Source: Desmodus rotundus (taxonomy: Eukaryota > Chordata > Mammalia > Chiroptera > Phyllostomidae). Taken from it: 64,000 nt of DNA. The stretch spans positions 101,783,951-101,847,950 of the forward strand of contig NC_071389.1 in the NCBI RefSeq assembly GCF_022682495.2, given 5' to 3'. The position numbers were made by a program, and so were the translations under genes. Positions 49,201 through 52,560 of this stretch are shown here, piece by piece. How positions within the stretch are numbered: position 1 is the stretch's first letter; every line of letters begins with the position of its first letter. Below the pieces are notes generated by a model. That model did no database searches, was not told where the DNA came from, and saw nothing but the letters and a program-made list of their open reading frames with translations.

Positions 49201-52067
49201 TTATGCCACCTAAGGTCACCCTCTCTCTCTCTTTTGGAACAGGGAAGGGGAGGACTGTGATTTTCGCATTGTGTGTCTTCAGTTAGCAGTTTCCTTGTGC
49301 ACTTTCAGCTGGTTTTCGATATGCTGGTTCTGCAGAAGCACAACACGGAGATGACGACCGCGGCCGGTGAGGCGTTCTACACGCTGGTGTGCCTGCACCA
49401 GGTACGGCATGGCTCTCGGGGGCCCCTCATCCTCTTAGAAGGTGATGGTTCAGACCCACGATGGGTGTGAACCCTCCAAATCTTAGAGGGTCTGTGCCTC
49501 AGGGCTGCAGCTCTGTTATAGTCAGGTTCTGTTTCTTCACTGCCTCACTAGCTCTAACTATTCTGTTTATCAGACAAGCTGATGGTCAGTAAATAAGCAC
49601 TTATTTTCCCTTCTGGAACCATCCTTTGTCCTAAAGCTTGTTCTTAAACAACTGCTAGGAACCAGGAGTCAGATGTGCGAGGATAATAGAGACGTGCTAC
49701 TGCCCTTGAGGAACTCAGTTTTATAAGGAAAACAGGATGAGCGAGACTGGAGACCCATAAGAGGCTGCCTTTAGAGAGCATGGGAAACAACAGTGTTTAT
49801 TTTATACTACAGTATGGAAACAGTGTTCTTTTTCTTTTTTTCTCCTTTCTTCTCTTTTCCTTTCCCTTTCCTTCCCTCTCTCCCTTCTTTCTTGTTTCAG
49901 TTCTTAAAGATTGAATTACTGATGTGGTGTTACTGTAACAGAATAAAAGTTTTGCTGGCTCACCTGTCTCCCTTCCCTGTTTTAAGTGCCCATCCAGTGT
50001 ATGAGAAAGAATCATATTTGGTCATCAGATGCCCCCTGCACACATGTCCCAGCATGACCAAGTGATTTGCTAGAGAAACTGTGACATTTTTTTGAAGTGT
50101 AGAGGCCATAGTATTTGCTGTGATTGGAGCTGAGAGTCTCATTCTTTTTCTTGTTTTATAAAGATAGTATTTCAAGGTGGTCATCATACTATTTTGAAGA
50201 CCCCCTTCTGGCAGGCATCCCAAACTGTTTGCACCCCAAGTTGCAGGTGCTCAGAATTTCACTTCCTGAGATGGTGCCCATTGTAGTCAGGGGCCTTTCT
50301 CTGTCATTTAACTTCCTGTTCTTAATAGGAAGGTGGGCTTCTTATCCCTACATACGTAAGAGGTTACATTCTGGTTACCTTTTTAAAAACATTCATGGCC
50401 TGACCAGTGGGGCTGAGTTGGTGCAGCGTTGTTCCACAAAGCAAAAGGTCACTGGTCAGGACGCATGCCTGGGTTAGGGGTTTGGTCCACAGTTGGGGTG
50501 CATGTGAGAGGCAACTAATCGATCTTTCTCACATTGATGTTTCTCTCCCTCCCTTCCCCTCTCTCTAAAAATAACTAAAATCTTTTTTTAATGTTTTTTT
50601 AAAAGATTTTATTTATTTTTTTTTAGAGAGGGGAAGGGAAGGAGAAAGAGAGGGAAACATTGATGTGAGAGAGAACATCAGTTGGTTGCCTCTCATACGA
50701 TCCCTGACTGGGGACAAAACCTGCAACCCAGGCATGTGCCCTGACTAGGAATCAAACCAGTGACCTTAACGCTTTGCAGGACAATCCCAACCCACTGAAC
50801 CAAATCAGCTGGCTAAATAAATAAAATCTTCAAAGAAAACTTCACACATTGTAGAGCAGAGAGCACGAGTGTGGGATTGGTGAGGATGATGTCCTGCTGG
50901 TCTGGTCCAGAGACACAGCCATTTCATGTTAACAGGGACATGGTTTGTGTTCATTCTTTTCCCCTGTGAAGAGGCCTGGCCTTCAGAGGGGGCACTGAAG
51001 GCAGCCACTCTGGCTCCATGCCTGGCTGGCTTAGGGTGCTGCACCCTACTCTTCCAAATGTCATTAATGTGTGGTTTTACCAGTTTGGTCCATCATGATG
51101 TCGCAGGAAGCTACTAAAAATGTGGCAGACCAGCTTCTTTGAGAGCTTGTCTTGGAAAGCTGCCCTGGTTTCATTTCTTTTAATGTCATACCCACTCATT
51201 TGTATAAGGATTTGTTATGGAGGGCACTAAAAGTAGAACACACACACACACACGTACGTGTTTGTTAATCTCCTCCTGCCCTTTCTCCCAGAGCTGCTGA
51301 GCACAGTGCTGGTTTGAGCTGCATGTTCTCAGTCATTCCAATGTTCTGCTTCCACTTTGAGAAAGGACTGAAATAACCCTCTCCCACACTGCCACCTCCC
51401 ACCTGTGTTTGTGTGACCTGCTGTCCGCAGAACTGTGTGGACATGGTGTCTATAAAAACCTCTGGGAAACTGTTGAAAGGTTGCTGACTTAGGTTATGTA
51501 TAAAGTGCAAAACAAATATGAATAATGTGCTTTGAAAACACAGAAGAGGCAACACAACAAAATTGGTGCCAAACAGCCTGCATTCTTGCTCAAAGGCATT
51601 GTGCTCTTGGATGTGTTTGTTAGGTACTCTTGCTGCATATAAGAACTCCCACCTGCAAAACAAGAATATAAACAGAACTTGCCTTAGAGGGTTGTTACAA
51701 CGGGTGTGTTACCAATGGAAAAGGTTGAGACAGAACCTAGAATACGGGCTGACTGTGAAGAAGAGCTAGCAGACTCTGCCTCTTAGAATCCTGTTCAATA
51801 ACTGATAGGACCTACTTGTGTGCTGTTTGAGGAAGACGTGTTCTTACATACACTTTATCTCTTCAATAGGCGGAGTACTCTGAATTGGTTGAAACATTAC
51901 TGTCAACTCAACAAGACCCCATTATTTACCAGAGATTAGCAGATGCCTTCAACAAGCTCACTGCAAGCAGCACCCCTCCTACGCTGGATCGGAAGCAGAA
52001 GATGGCCTTCCTAAAGAGTTTAGAAGAGTTTATGGCAAATGTTGGTGGTCTCCTATGTGTAAAATAA
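3246..52067 (+). CDS. XPO4: Exportin-4 (XPO4), C-terminal 17 coding exons
   Basis: Karyopherin-beta nuclear transport receptor. From established knowledge, XPO4 exports hypusinated eIF5A and SMAD3 with RanGTP and also imports SOX-family factors. It is a HEAT-repeat solenoid of about 1151 residues. Joining 3246-3351, 7769-7926, 8174-8348, 26997-27173, 27790-27932, 28400-28545, 29356-29533, 35781-35940, 36601-36770, 37854-38028, 40793-41086, 42866-43046, 46668-46786, 48366-48496, 49062-49179, 49309-49401 and 51870-52067 gives one open frame. It covers residues about 245-1151, with no stop or frameshift and with matching splice phases. The translation agrees almost throughout with the recalled mammalian protein, including the C-terminal end [12 protein letters not shown]. 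The N-terminal importin-beta domain and the start codon lie upstream of the window. The sequence looks like a functional gene. Exon boundaries are inferred from splice consensus and reading frame. Confidence 0.97.
3562..4077 (+). mobile_element. hAT-like DNA transposon remnant
   Basis: About 515 bp bounded by imperfect inverted ends. The left end reads AGTTCTCCATCATTTTGGTC. The right end, reversed, reads AGTTCTCAAAATGTGGTCC. The style is that of hAT-Charlie elements, and similar 8-bp flanks (TCCTAGAG/TTCTAGAT) fit the hAT duplication length. No transposase can be read. The family assignment is from memory of the terminal motif only. Orientation is uncertain. Confidence 0.6.
4433..4754 (-). 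other. Unassigned antisense ORF remnant
   Basis: On the minus strand, an open stretch from 4754 to 4524 encodes 76 codons without ATG at its start (TTG). The Arg/Ala/Ser/Phe-rich N-terminus looks like a mitochondrial presequence. The end, [13 protein letters not shown], is followed by TGA and, about 10 nt later, AAATAAAAG. That resembles the 3' end of a small processed transcript, but I do not recognise the parent. It could also be chance in an intron. Confidence 0.25.
5636..5710 (-). repeat. Short L1 3'-end fragment
   Basis: Antisense scrap with T-tract, then GTTCAAGTACAGTTGTCTCC and a CCATCCACCCCTAC pyrimidine stretch. The same layout is seen at the 3' ends of the L1/HAL1 copies at 18330 and 59890. 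Confidence 0.55.
6868..6944 (+). pseudogene. Truncated U6 snRNA pseudogene
   Basis: Matches about the first 72 nt of U6 snRNA: GTGCTTGCTTTGGCTGCACA, then CTAAAATTG, GATACAGAGA and TTAGCGTGGCCCCTGTGCAA. There are several transitions. The 3' third, with its terminal T run, is missing. No U6-type upstream promoter was seen, so it is almost certainly a dead retrocopy. Confidence 0.85.
7769..7926 (+). CDS. XPO4: XPO4 coding exon (residues ~281-333)
   Basis: Encodes [13 protein letters not shown] to LLSTING. The acceptor is CTAACAG and the donor is GTAGGT. The exon ends after two bases of a glycine codon that the next exon completes. Confidence 0.96.
8174..8348 (+). CDS. XPO4: XPO4 coding exon (residues ~333-391)
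   Basis: Encodes [13 protein letters not shown] to GRSAALEEV, part of the HEAT solenoid. The acceptor is GTTTGTAG and the donor GTAAGT. It is separated from the previous exon by only 247 bp and from the next by 18.6 kb. Confidence 0.97.
11592..12102 (+). mobile_element. Internally deleted mariner element, copy 1
   Basis: About 511 bp with mariner-type inverted ends: CTGGGTTGTCCAAAAAGTTGG at the left, ACTTTTTGGCCAATCCAA at the right. A TA lies just before the left end. Between them are remnants of the transposase DNA-binding region only, decayed and frameshifted (peptides such as QWFAKF and SIKLLVKMK). The catalytic half is absent. It is about 80-90% like the copy at 41909 by eye and shares its internal breakpoint. 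It resembles the mariner family known from ruminants (Mariner1_BT type), by recall only. Confidence 0.85.
12885..12975 (-). repeat. MIR-like SINE fragment
   Basis: Contains ATATACTGAATACCTACCACGTGCCAGGCAC, the conserved antisense 3' block of MIR. Short and diverged. Confidence 0.6.
13645..13883 (+). repeat. VES-type SINE, near-complete, with target-site duplication
   Basis: The best-preserved copy here. It starts CCCTGGCTGGCCTAGCTCAG, with A box (TAGCTCAGTGG) and B box (GTTCGATTCC) of the Pol III tRNA-type promoter. A CT-rich segment and an A-rich tail follow. AAGAAATAGTATATTG flanks it at 13629-13644 and 13884-13899. Confidence 0.95.
14540..14960 (-). repeat. Old L1 3' UTR fragment
   Basis: Antisense match to the 3' UTR of old mammalian L1 (L1M type): CACTGACATGTCC, TGTTGTCCATTCTCTGGGTTTGG, ACCATTATAGTGTCACCCAGAGTAG and CCCTGGCAACCA in the expected order. 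Confidence 0.7.
16545..16917 (-). repeat. Old L1 3' UTR fragment interrupted downstream by a SINE
   Basis: GCAGAGAAGTTGCCAAGATAG, CTTTTACCAAGTTTCCC, ATAACCATGGTACATGTCAA and TTTTTCTGTTCCAGGA occur in the order of an L1M 3' UTR (antisense). The sequence resumes after the SINE at 17140. A short related piece (CATATACCTTTTACCAAGTTTCCC) also occurs at 16242-16267. Confidence 0.65.
16938..17119 (+). repeat. VES-type SINE with long target-site duplication
   Basis: Starts CCCTGGCCTGGTAGTTTGGT and contains GGTTCAATCTCTGGTCAGGG. TTAAAAGTTTGCCTTTCATG flanks it at 16918-16937 and 17120-17139, up to 20 identical bases, so the insertion is young. Confidence 0.92.
18325..20277 (-). mobile_element. ORF2-less L1 (HAL1-like), full-length, copy 1
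   Basis: Antisense unit. The 3' UTR (ATTACAGTTGTCTG, pyrimidine-rich) at 18340-18720 leads directly into an L1 ORF1 coding region (19560-18794), then a GC-rich 5' UTR. It ends at the typical L1 5' start GACTTCCAGCCAAGATGGAGACATAGG (reverse of about 20250-20277). No ORF2 lies between ORF1 and the 3' UTR. That is the architecture of HAL1 (half-L1) elements, which from established knowledge depend on L1 machinery in trans. It sits inside an older antisense L1. Confidence 0.8.
18794..19560 (-). pseudogene. L1 ORF1p-like coding remnant of the HAL1-like element
   Basis: The minus-strand frame 19402-18794 (202 codons) has the ORF1p RRM and C-terminal pattern: coiled-coil-like [64 protein letters not shown] and [15 protein letters not shown]1p is an RNA-binding chaperone. 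The N-terminal part ([15 protein letters not shown]) is in another frame, so at least one frameshift lies near 19330-19380. Not expected to make intact protein. Confidence 0.85.
20622..20859 (-). repeat. VES-type SINE
   Basis: Antisense copy: T-tract, AGAGAGGGAAGAAAGTGAGAA body, GCATGTGCCCTGACTGGGAATC box and a GAGCCACACCAGCTAAGAC end. Inserted into the composite L1. Confidence 0.9.
21286..21484 (-). repeat. VES-type SINE
   Basis: Antisense copy with TTTTAGAGAGGGGAAAGGAG, GCATGTGCCCTAGACTGGGAATCGAACC and AAACCAGCTAGGGC. Inserted into the composite L1. Confidence 0.9.
22712..22905 (+). mobile_element. hAT-like nonautonomous transposon fragment
   Basis: Contains GGGTCAAACTCATTTTCACC, GGGGCCACATCAGCCTTGCAG and CAAAGGGCCGAATGTAATTTTAGG, a pattern I associate with hAT-derived repeats in bats and other mammals. 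Only one end is recognisable. The family name is uncertain. Confidence 0.5.
22964..23176 (-). repeat. VES-type SINE with target-site duplication
   Basis: Antisense copy with GGAGGGGAGGGAGAGAGAG, a diverged tRNA box and an end in CCTACCTGGCCAGGGC. TAAATTTGACT flanks it at 22953-22963 and 23177-23187. Confidence 0.9.
24371..24598 (-). repeat. VES-type SINE with target-site duplication
   Basis: Antisense copy: T-tract, AATCCTCACTCAAGGACGTGC, GAGAGAGAGATGTGAG and a GCCACACTGGCCAAGAC end. GGTATTTATAAA flanks it at 24358-24370 and 24599-24610. Confidence 0.92.
24772..25620 (+). mobile_element. Tigger-like DNA transposon remnants
   Basis: Starts CAGTTGATCCTCATATTTTGCAGATTCC, then GCTAAAATTTGTAACTCCAAAATCA and CCAGCTGAGGTCAAACAAGGC, as in pogo/Tigger-class MERs of mammals. 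A second diverged piece (CAGGTTCTTGAATAACATTGTTTC) lies at 25490-25620. No transposase is readable. Orientation and the right edge are uncertain. Confidence 0.45.
26997..27173 (+). CDS. XPO4: XPO4 coding exon (residues ~392-450)
   Basis: Encodes [14 protein letters not shown] to DGTRNL in 59 whole codons. The acceptor is a TTTTTTCCTTCTAG tract and the donor is GTAAGT. It follows the largest intron in the window. Confidence 0.97.
27174..27789 (+). other. XPO4: XPO4 intron, 616 bp
   Basis: Unique sequence. No repeat, RNA gene or conserved ORF recognised. A GGGTGGGCAATT to CTTCTCGTGTGAAGCGCGG segment is moderately GC-rich but unremarkable. Confidence 0.8.
27790..27932 (+). CDS. XPO4: XPO4 coding exon (residues ~451-498)
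   Basis: Encodes [16 protein letters not shown] to EHCIPLLT. It carries a run of acidic residues ([12 protein letters not shown]). The acceptor is GATAACAG and the donor GTACAC. It ends with two bases of a serine codon. Confidence 0.96.
27933..28399 (+). other. XPO4: XPO4 intron, 467 bp
   Basis: Unique sequence, with nothing recognised. The XPO4 frame stays open for a further 68 codons past the donor at 27932, but the canonical GTACAC donor and family identity show that this is intron. Confidence 0.8.
28400..28545 (+). CDS. XPO4: XPO4 coding exon (residues ~498-547)
   Basis: Encodes [14 protein letters not shown] to IHWLILVT, including a glutamine-rich patch (QLQRHQQQ). The acceptor is TTCTTTTAG and the donor GTTGGT. 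It leaves one base of a glycine codon for the next exon. Confidence 0.96.
28546..29355 (+). other. XPO4: XPO4 intron, 810 bp
   Basis: Holds an antisense MIR. The remainder is AT-rich and featureless. Confidence 0.8.
28700..28945 (-). repeat. MIR SINE
   Basis: Antisense MIR: ATATTCAGTGCCTGTTGCATAC, ACTATTATCCCCTTCTTATAAATG, AAGAAGCTGAGACTTGGAGAG and TTTTGGAGCCAGAATGGAA appear in consensus order. Confidence 0.7.
29356..29533 (+). CDS. XPO4: XPO4 coding exon (residues ~547-606)
   Basis: Encodes [13 protein letters not shown] to YNRTDSVI. The acceptor AAACTGAAG follows a T-rich tract, and the donor is GTAATA. The exon ends with two bases of an arginine codon. Confidence 0.96.
30895..32400 (-). 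repeat. L2-like LINE fragments
   Basis: Antisense pieces typical of mammalian L2: TTATTGAGTACCTCCTATGT, GGGCTACATTAGTGAGCAAAAAAG, then further out AGGGCTCCTCGGAAGAGGTGGCATTTACACTGA and AACTGAGCAGGTGCCAGGAAGG. Heavily diverged and interrupted by a SINE at 31128-31326. Limits are approximate. Confidence 0.5.
31128..31326 (-). repeat. VES-type SINE with target-site duplication
   Basis: Antisense copy: TATTCACCTGAGGATATG, GAGAGGGAAGAAAGTGAGAG, a TGCCTCCTGTATGTGCCTTGAGCAGG box and a CACTTGCCTGGGC end. ACTGCTTGTAACTTTA flanks it at 31112-31127 and 31327-31342. Confidence 0.92.
33255..33540 (+). repeat. VES-type SINE with expanded CT-rich tract
   Basis: Starts CCTGGCCAGGTGGCTTGATTG and contains two versions of the GGTTTGATCC/GGTTCAATTC box about 45 bp apart, suggesting an internal duplication. 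A nearly pure pyrimidine run occupies 33413-33498, before an A-rich tail. Confidence 0.85.
34434..35107 (-). mobile_element. Mariner-like element, decayed
   Basis: Antisense mariner remnant. The right end, seen as ACAAGGTCCATCCAGAAGGTA at 34434, pairs imperfectly with the other end near 35088-35107. TA dinucleotides flank both sides. On the minus strand the frame around 34795-34650 reads [15 protein letters not shown], then [12 protein letters not shown]. This corresponds to the mariner blocks HDNAPAH and PPYSPDLAPCDF, which carry the second catalytic Asp and precede the third. Stops and frameshifts are present, and the part between DNA-binding and catalytic regions is missing. Inactive. Confidence 0.75.
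35781..35940 (+). CDS. XPO4: XPO4 coding exon (residues ~606-659)
   Basis: Encodes [15 protein letters not shown] to DEKLYDQ. The acceptor is GTACCCATAG and the donor GTCAGA. The first base completes the preceding arginine codon. Confidence 0.96.
35941..36600 (+). other. XPO4: XPO4 intron, 660 bp
   Basis: Holds a small palindromic element (36272-36421). The rest is AT-rich. Confidence 0.8.
36272..36421. mobile_element. MITE-like element with inverted ends
   Basis: About 150 bp. CATGTATAATGCACA near 36276-36290 is mirrored by TGCATTATACAT at 36405-36416. A third related motif, CATGTACAATGCGTG, lies between them at 36353-36367. The arrangement is that of a short nonautonomous DNA transposon. 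I cannot name the family. Confidence 0.55.
36601..36770 (+). CDS. XPO4: XPO4 coding exon (residues ~660-716)
   Basis: Encodes [15 protein letters not shown] to TLVERRE. The acceptor TTCTCTTCAAG follows a long T/C tract and the donor is GTAAGC. It ends with two bases of an arginine codon. Confidence 0.96.
36920..37158 (+). repeat. VES-type SINE with internal duplication
   Basis: Starts GGCCCTGACTGGTTTTGGCTC, then a repeated segment (GACCTGGATTCCCCATCACCTGGATTCCC), GCCTGGGTTGCAGGTTTGG, a CT-rich run and an A-rich tail. GTCATG lies on both sides. Confidence 0.9.
37500..37765 (-). repeat. MIR SINE
   Basis: Antisense MIR: ACAGATTATCTCATTTAATCAC, TTATTCTTATTTTACAGATCAGGAAG and GATTTGAATGCAAG appear in order. 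Confidence 0.7.
37854..38028 (+). CDS. XPO4: XPO4 coding exon (residues ~716-774)
   Basis: Encodes [15 protein letters not shown] to KQQYWTE. The acceptor is TTTCTGCCCACAG and the donor GTAACA. The exon ends on a codon boundary. Confidence 0.96.
38356..38822 (-). repeat. MaLR (MLT1/MST-type) solo LTR
   Basis: Antisense LTR of an ERVL-MaLR retrotransposon: GTTTGCTAGGGCTGCTGTGACAGAATACCAC, AACAACAGAAATTTATTGTCTCACAG, ATTAGGGGGTCTACCCTAATGACCTGATC and TTTTGAGGGAAC. There is no internal coding region. It is an ancient, inactive element. Confidence 0.75.
39150..39501 (+). mobile_element. hAT-Charlie-like element split by a MITE
   Basis: Inverted ends CAGAGGTTGGCAAAC at 39150 and, reversed, CAGCTGGGACTGGCAAAC at about 39501. 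Inside are CCACAGACCAAATCTAGCCTG and GATATTTACCCCAGCCCTTTA, as in common mammalian Charlie MITEs. The element is broken after CCCTTTATA and continues GAAAACAGTTTGCC beyond the nested insertion at 39347-39474. Confidence 0.75.
39347..39474. mobile_element. Nested mariner-type MITE
   Basis: About 128 bp. The left end has GTGTGGGGCAAAAGTAGGTTTAC. The right end, reversed, has GCGCGGGAGCAAAAATAGGTTTAC. TA flanks both sides (39345-39346 and 39475-39476), the Tc1/mariner target duplication. It has no coding capacity. Removing it restores the host hAT sequence. Confidence 0.85.
39655..40575 (-). mobile_element. Antisense L1 fragment (ORF2 C-terminus and 3' UTR)
   Basis: The same part of L1 as at 17255-18290. 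Minus-strand peptides [32 protein letters not shown] and MEYYSAIKQ are the classic ORF2p C-terminus, then the 3' UTR toward 39655. Frameshifted, and contains a CA microsatellite. Confidence 0.85.
40198..40231. repeat. (CA)17 microsatellite
   Basis: Uninterrupted CA dinucleotide run inside the L1 fragment, likely polymorphic. Confidence 0.95.
40656..40705. repeat. Exact 25-bp tandem duplication
   Basis: ACAGTTAGAAATGTTTTGGA plus AAGTG occurs twice head to tail (40656-40680 and 40681-40705) without mismatch, ending 87 bp before an XPO4 exon. Confidence 0.95.
40793..41086 (+). CDS. XPO4: XPO4 coding exon (residues ~775-872), longest visible exon
   Basis: Encodes [15 protein letters not shown] to ICYLGE in 98 whole codons. 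The acceptor is GTTTTTGTAG and the donor GTAAGC. An exact 25-bp tandem duplication ends 87 bp before the exon. Confidence 0.97.
41450..41661 (-). repeat. VES-type SINE
   Basis: Antisense copy: T-tract, AGATAAAGGGGAAGGGAGGC, CCTGACTGGGAATCGAACC and a GAGCCACACCAGCCAGGGC end. Confidence 0.92.
41909..42457 (+). mobile_element. Internally deleted mariner element, copy 2
   Basis: 549 bp, ends CTAGGTTGACCAAAAAGTTCG and ACTTTTTGGCCAACCCAA, with TA on both sides. One frame (42212-42481) reads [35 protein letters not shown] and [13 protein letters not shown]. This is the helix-turn-helix DNA-binding half of a mariner transposase. It then runs straight into the 3' terminal region. The DDD catalytic domain is absent. 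It has the same breakpoint as the copy at 11592 but is better preserved. Confidence 0.9.
42866..43046 (+). CDS. XPO4: XPO4 coding exon (residues ~873-933)
   Basis: Encodes [14 protein letters not shown] to EFIDFSDT. The acceptor is GCTTTCTTACAG and the donor GTGTGG is weak. It leaves one base of an aspartate codon for the next exon. Confidence 0.96.
43245..43480 (-). repeat. MIR SINE
   Basis: Antisense MIR: ATTTTCTGATAGATGAGGAAACAGG, then GGAGCAGCTAGTATGTCACAAGACTAGATTC. The central domain is conserved and the ends are diverged. Confidence 0.65.
44805..45025 (-). repeat. VES-type SINE
   Basis: Antisense copy: T-tract, AAAAAGATTTTATTTTTAGAGAG, CATGTGCCCTGACTGGGAATTGAACC and a GAGCCGCACCAGCCAGGGC end. 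Flanked by similar AAAAC-ATATTTTA sequences. Confidence 0.92.
45390..45855 (-). repeat. Old LINE (L1M-like) fragment
   Basis: Diverged antisense LINE signature: CTCTTAGTAGAAAAATGTTCAAG, TGGCTGATGGCTGAATGG, TTGCTGTTACAAATAACAATG. Orientation and family are tentative. Confidence 0.4.
45862..46031 (+). repeat. VES-type SINE, diverged
   Basis: TTGGCTGAGAGGGTCAGTTGG, GGATTGGGTCCCTGGTCACGGG and GAGGCAACTGATTGATGTTCC. AAAGTC-TCTTGAATTT is repeated on both sides. Confidence 0.85.
46668..46786 (+). CDS. XPO4: XPO4 coding exon (residues ~933-972)
   Basis: Encodes [13 protein letters not shown] to PLMSQDLLK. The acceptor is TTCTGTTTGTAG and the donor GTAATT. Confidence 0.96.
46787..48365 (+). other. 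XPO4: XPO4 intron, 1.6 kb
   Basis: One antisense SINE near the 3' part. 46787-47880 is unique with no recognised element. Confidence 0.8.
47883..48089 (-). repeat. VES-type SINE
   Basis: Antisense copy: T-tract, AGAGAGGGGAAGGGAGGGAG, GGCTGGGAATCAAACTGGCG and a GAGCCACACCAGCCAGGGC end. It sits about 275 bp before an XPO4 acceptor. Confidence 0.93.
48366..48496 (+). CDS. XPO4: XPO4 coding exon before the U12-type intron (residues ~973-1016)
   Basis: Encodes [14 protein letters not shown] to LELGMT plus two bases of a serine codon. The acceptor is TTTTTCAG. Reading frame and protein identity force the exon to end at 48496. The next bases are then ATATCCTTT, a U12-type 5' splice site rather than GT. 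Confidence 0.94.
48497..49061 (+). other. XPO4: Minor-class (U12-type) AT-AG intron of XPO4
   Basis: The 565-bp intron begins ATATCCTTT, matching the U12-type 5' splice consensus ATATCCTT exactly. It ends CTCTTTGACCTTCATGATCAG. TTTGAC at 49044-49049 resembles the U12 branch-point motif (TTCCTTRAY). Its branch A at 49048 is 13 nt from the final G, within the usual short U12 range. The frame requires joining 48496 to 49062. A GT-AG alternative would not restore the expected residues. Splicing at the AC at 49048-49049 would insert four in-frame residues, but it would put the splice site on the branch A itself. No transposon was recognised inside. Confidence 0.85.
49062..49179 (+). CDS. XPO4: XPO4 coding exon after the U12-type intron (residues ~1016-1055)
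   Basis: Encodes [13 protein letters not shown] to LATRHFLK. The first base completes the serine codon split by the minor-class intron. The intron ends in CATGATCAG, and the donor after this exon is the normal GTAAGG. Confidence 0.95.
49309..49401 (+). CDS. XPO4: XPO4 coding exon (residues ~1056-1086)
   Basis: Encodes [12 protein letters not shown] to YTLVCLHQ in 31 whole codons. The acceptor is GCACTTTCAG and the donor GTACGG. It is GC-rich and has several CpGs, unlike its flanks. Confidence 0.96.
49826..49900 (+). repeat. Polypyrimidine tract ending in CAG
   Basis: About 72 nt of nearly pure T/C followed by TTTCAG. It has the form of a strong 3' splice site but no matched exon is evident. 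Confidence 0.6.
50397..50588 (+). repeat. VES-type SINE, left arm of inverted pair
   Basis: GGCCTGACCAGTGGGGCTGAG, AAGGTCACTGGTCAGGACGC, GCCTGGGTTAGGGGTTTGG, a CT-rich run and an A-rich tail, abutting the next SINE tail to tail. Confidence 0.92.
50589..50813 (-). repeat. VES-type SINE, right arm of inverted pair
   Basis: Antisense: T-tract, TTTAGAGAGGGGAAGGGAAG, GCATGTGCCCTGACTAGGAATC and ACCAAATCAGCTGGC. It directly follows a sense copy. Confidence 0.92.
51870..52067 (+). CDS. XPO4: XPO4 last coding exon and stop (residues ~1087-1151)
   Basis: Encodes [15 protein letters not shown] to the C-terminal GGLLCVK and a TAA stop at 52065-52067. The acceptor is CTCTTCAATAG. An AATAAA hexamer at 52063-52068 overlaps the stop codon. 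Confidence 0.97.
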   Translation, partial: AEYSELVETLLSTQQDPIIYQRLADAFNKLTASSTPPTLDRKQKMAFLKSLEEFMANVGGLLCVK

Positions 52068-52435
52068 AGAACAAAACTCTATGCTTAATTTAGATCCTTT
52101 CTGCAAAGTGCACTGAATTGCTAAAAGTTGAGTTTTATCCTGTCCTCAGTTCCTTGGCCATTGGGGTTTGAGAGAATTGGCAGTTTGAGATGTAACCAGT
52201 GCAGCGAGACAGGAGAGCTCACCTCCAATCAGCATTTGCTATTAGGTGACCACAGTTGGTCACAAGTGTTTTGTAGGTTTGGAATTTTCAAAATGAAATT
52301 TCATATATGTGCAAACAGATATGGGCACCATGAAATGTTCAGTGCCTTTTCCCTGTTTGTCAGATGTTAGGTGGCTAGCCAAAGTTTAGAATTTTCATCA
52401 TGAAATATTGGGCGGCTATATACTCGTATGCTTGG

Positions 52436-52560
52436 TGATGTTTCTCAAATGTTTTCCATCAACCACCTGCAGTGCTGAGGAGCTGGGCCCAACTACAGGT
52501 CCTCAGAGTCAGAATTTCTGTTTGTAGGCCATGGGATTCTTCATTTTAATAATCTTCTCC
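52436..52560 (+). repeat. MER5-like hAT fragment
   Basis: TTCTCAAATGTTTTCCATCA, GGGCCCAACTACAGGTCC and CAGAGTCAGAATTTCTGT follow the MER5 consensus order. It lies inside the presumed 3' UTR. Confidence 0.5.

Larger units (their letters stand above)
49402..51869 (+). other. XPO4: Last XPO4 intron, 2.5 kb
   Basis: Contains a long pyrimidine tract and an inverted SINE pair. 50815-51869 is unique, with a short CA run at 51239-51254. Confidence 0.8.

Noticed and set aside
49015..49260. ORF beginning MSSVSTCIF upstream of the XPO4 exon at 49062
   Set aside because: The leading codons are the 3' end of the U12-type intron in the same frame by chance. XPO4 continues directly from GMTS to MSSEV.
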